Part shown: positions 62,104-64,000 of the stretch, in pieces
Position numbering within the stretch: position 1 is the first letter of the stretch
Layout: each line of letters opens with the position of its first letter
Assembly (NCBI RefSeq): GCF_009766065.1
Contig: NZ_LMUE01000009.1
Coordinates: 470,196-534,195, forward strand
DNA from: Dyella sp. S184
GTDB lineage: Bacteria > Pseudomonadota > Gammaproteobacteria > Xanthomonadales > Rhodanobacteraceae
DNA length: 64,000 nt
Direction: 5' to 3'
Made by a program: the position numbers and the translations under genes
The notes under the pieces: model-generated
Databases searched by the model: none
Told to the model about the DNA's origin: nothing
Seen by the model: the letters and a program-made list of their open reading frames with translations, nothing else

Positions 62104-64000
62104 ATGAACTTGCAAGCCAATTACGAACAGATCCCGCTCAAGGAATACGCCGAGCGGGCTTATCTCGACTACTCGATGTATGTGGTGCTGGATCGCGCCC
62201 TGCCCTTCGTGGGCGACGGCCTCAAGCCAGTGCAGCGGCGCATCATCTACGCGATGAGCGAGCTGGGACTGGCCGCCACTGCCAAGCCTAAAAAATCCGC
62301 GCGCACGATCGGCGATGTGATCGGCAAGTTCCATCCGCACGGCGACAGCTCCTGTTACGAAGCAATGGTGCTGATGGCGCAGCCATTCTCGTACCGCTAT
62401 CCGCTGGTCGACGGCCAGGGCAACTTCGGCTCGCCGGACGACCCGAAGAGCTTCGCCGCGATGCGTTACACCGAGTCCAAGCTCAGCCCGATCGCCGAGG
62501 CGCTGCTCGGCGAGCTTGGCCAGGGCACGGTGGACTGGGTACCGAACTTCGACGGCACCATGGACGAGCCGAGCTGGCTGCCGGCGCGTGTGCCGCACGT
62601 GCTTCTGAACGGTTCGATGGGTATCGCGGTAGGCATGGCCACCGACATCCCACCGCACAACCTGCGCGAACTGGCCAGCGCCTGCATCCGCCTGCTGGAC
62701 GATCCGGACGCCACCGTGGCCGACCTGTTCGAGCATGTGCGTGGTCCAGACTACCCGACCGAGGCGGAGATCATTACCCCGCGCGCCGACCTGCTGGCGA
62801 TGTACCAGACCGGCGGCGGCTCGGTACGTGCCCGCGCGGTGTACCAGCGTGAGGAAGGCAACATAGTGATCACCGCGCTGCCGCACCAGGTAAGCCCGTC
62901 GAAGATCCTCGAGCAGATCGCCGCGCAAATGCGCGCGAAGAAACTGCCGATGATCGAGGACTTGCGCGACGAATCCGATCACGAGAATCCGATCCGTCTG
63001 GTCATCGTGCCGCGCTCGAACCGCGTCGATGCCGACGAGACGATGCAGCACCTGTTCGCGACGACGGATCTGGAAAAGAGTTTCCGCGTCAACCTCAACA
63101 TGATCGGCCTGGATGGCCGGCCGCAGGTGAAGGATCTCAAGCGCATCCTCAGCGAATGGCTGGCTTTCCGCACCAGCACGGTCACACGACGCCTGGAACA
63201 CCGGTTGGCCAAGGTCGAGCGTCGCCTGCACCTGCTCGAGGCGTTGCGCATCGCCTACCTGAACCTCGATGAGGTGATCCGCATCGTGCGCAGCGAGGAC
63301 GAGCCCAAGCCCGTCCTGATCGCCCGCTTTAAGCTCAGCGAGGAACAAGCCGACTACATCCTGGAAACCCGCTTGCGCCAGCTGGCGCGGCTGGAAGAGA
63401 TGAAGATCGCGGCCGAGCGCGACCAGCTCGAAGAGGAGCGCGCGAAGATCAGTGTGCTGCTGAAATCGCCGGCCAAGCTGAAGAGCCTGATCAAGGACGA
63501 GCTGCGCGCCGACGCCGCCAAGTTCGGCGACGACCGCCGCTCACCGCTGGTGCAGCGCGAAGCGGCGCAGGCACTGGACGAGAGCGCGCTGGTCGTCAGC
63601 GAGCCGGTTACCGTAGTGCTGAGCCAGAAGGGCTGGGCCCGCGCGGCCAAGGGTCACGACATCGACGCCGAAGGCCTGAATTATCGCGAAGGCGACGGCC
63701 TGCTCGCGGTGGCCAAGGCCCGTACTACCCAGCAAGTAGCCTTTATCGATTCCACCGGTCGCAGCTATTCCACCCCGGCGCATACGCTGCCTTCGGCGCG
63801 CGGCAACGGCGAGCCGCTGACCGGACGCTTCAGCCCGGCGGCGGGCGCCAGCTTCGATGCGGTGATCGCCGGCGACAACGATACCCGGCTGATCCTCGCC
63901 ACCGATTTCGGCTACGGCTTCGTCACCCGCTTCGAGGCACTCACCGGTCGCAACAAGGCCGGCAAGCAAATCATCAGTCTCAGCGATGGCGCGCATGTCC
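62104..64000 (+). CDS. parC: DNA topoisomerase IV subunit A, partial
   Basis: ParC decatenates replicated chromosomes together with ParE. The first 632 codons are visible and the gene continues past the window edge; a full ParC has about 750 residues. The catalytic tyrosine is Y122 ([11 protein letters not shown]). In the quinolone region Ser82 and Glu86 ([10 protein letters not shown]) are the sensitive-type residues. The C-terminal DNA-wrapping blades begin around residue 500 ([14 protein letters not shown]) and are cut. The ATG at 62104 opens with [17 protein letters not shown], typical of xanthomonad ParC. Confidence 0.95.
   Translation, partial: MNLQANYEQIPLKEYAERAYLDYSMYVVLDRALPFVGDGLKPVQRRIIYAMSELGLAATAKPKKSARTIGDVIGKFHPHGDSSCYEAMVLMAQPFSYRYPLVDGQGNFGSPDDPKSFAAMRYTESKLSPIAEALLGELGQGTVDWVPNFDGTMDEPSWLPARVPHVLLNGSMGIAVGMATDIPPHNLRELASACIRLLDDPDATVADLFEHVRGPDYPTEAEIITPRADLLAMYQTGGGSVRARAVYQREEGNIVITALPHQVSPSKILEQIAAQMRAKKLPMIEDLRDESDHENPIRLVIVPRSNRVDADETMQHLFATTDLEKSFRVNLNMIGLDGRPQVKDLKRILSEWLAFRTSTVTRRLEHRLAKVERRLHLLEALRIAYLNLDEVIRIVRSEDEPKPVLIARFKLSEEQADYILETRLRQLARLEEMKIAAERDQLEEERAKISVLLKSPAKLKSLIKDELRADAAKFGDDRRSPLVQREAAQALDESALVVSEPVTVVLSQKGWARAAKGHDIDAEGLNYREGDGLLAVAKARTTQQVAFIDSTGRSYSTPAHTLPSARGNGEPLTGRFSPAAGASFDAVIAGDNDTRLILATDFGYGFVTRFEALTGRNKAGKQIISLSDGAHV

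Noticed and set aside
62338..62362. Possible quinolone-resistance substitutions in parC
   Set aside because: Ser82 and Glu86 (S80 and E84 in E. coli numbering) are the sensitive-type residues.
1..64000. tRNA genes, insertion sequences, integrases, prophage or attachment sites
   Set aside because: None was found. Coding density, base composition and gene families are uniform across the window, so there is no sign of recent transfer.

Overview
The window is high-GC bacterial chromosome, densely packed with housekeeping and envelope genes on both strands. Gene content and order (minCDE, metNIQ, rlmKL, purT, egtBD, a H1-like Lys/Ala-rich protein, a GumN-type protein next to parC, many small Gly/Tyr-rich secreted proteins) fit a gammaproteobacterium of the Xanthomonadales, most likely Rhodanobacteraceae (Rhodanobacter/Dyella-like). 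This is inferred from family resemblance, not from a search. I see no tRNA, rRNA, CRISPR array, insertion sequence, prophage or integrase, so the window reads as core genome. ParC at the right edge runs off the window and has wild-type-looking quinolone-region residues. Layout: 0-5.4 kb holds a four-cysteine lipoprotein, a YcaQ-type DNA glycosylase, a small secreted protein, phospholipase PldA, an FAD monooxygenase and SlyD. 5.4-11.5 kb holds DacB, glutathione peroxidase, the methionine importer metNIQ with a degenerate tandem duplication between metI and metQ, and pncB. The one gene-free stretch above 300 bases (11505-11869) holds what looks like a structured RNA ending in an intrinsic terminator, reading towards pncB. 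11.8-19.6 kb holds a cytochrome c, an aminopeptidase-like lipoprotein, a Tyr/Gly lipoprotein, the H1-like protein, a rhomboid protease, PhzF, a beta-hydroxyacid dehydrogenase, a YhiN flavoprotein and YajQ. 19.6-23.5 kb is a stress module: an ECF sigma factor with a DUF1109/NrsF-type anti-sigma factor, divergent from dipZ and a Tat-exported MsrB. The promoter in front of dipZ matches the GTAACC-N16-CGAA pattern I recall for this sigma class, so the module probably repairs oxidised methionine in the periplasm. 23.6-31.2 kb holds an SH3 protein, a Rieske oxygenase, a membrane HExxH protein, TrxC, an S10 peptidase and the ergothioneine pair egtB-egtD. 31.3-39.6 kb holds rlmKL, a small hydrolase, an amidase, tesB, a DUF2007-like protein, bpt, a GltB-domain FMN protein and purT. 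39.7-42.2 kb is an operon of an SPFH protein, a ribbon-helix-helix protein and a secreted hydrolase, behind a promoter filled with ATTTGATATCT repeats. 42.2-45 kb carries copper delivery and oxidase assembly genes (SCO, PCu(A)C, CtaG). 45-52.6 kb carries a Gld-like ABC exporter, an SRPBCC-like membrane protein and a DesK/NarL-type two-component pair. 52.8-57.6 kb holds a GNAT enzyme, minCDE, two small proteins and a DUF2235 hydrolase. 57.6-64 kb holds a Bcr/CflA-type MFS pump, a fluoride riboswitch with crcB and DUF190, a cyclopropane fatty acid synthase, a GumN/TraB protein and parC. The most promising non-coding signals are the pncB-side RNA, the fluoride riboswitch, the sigma promoter, the SPFH operator, the metI-metQ duplication and a possible pseudoknot between the rhomboid and phzF genes.
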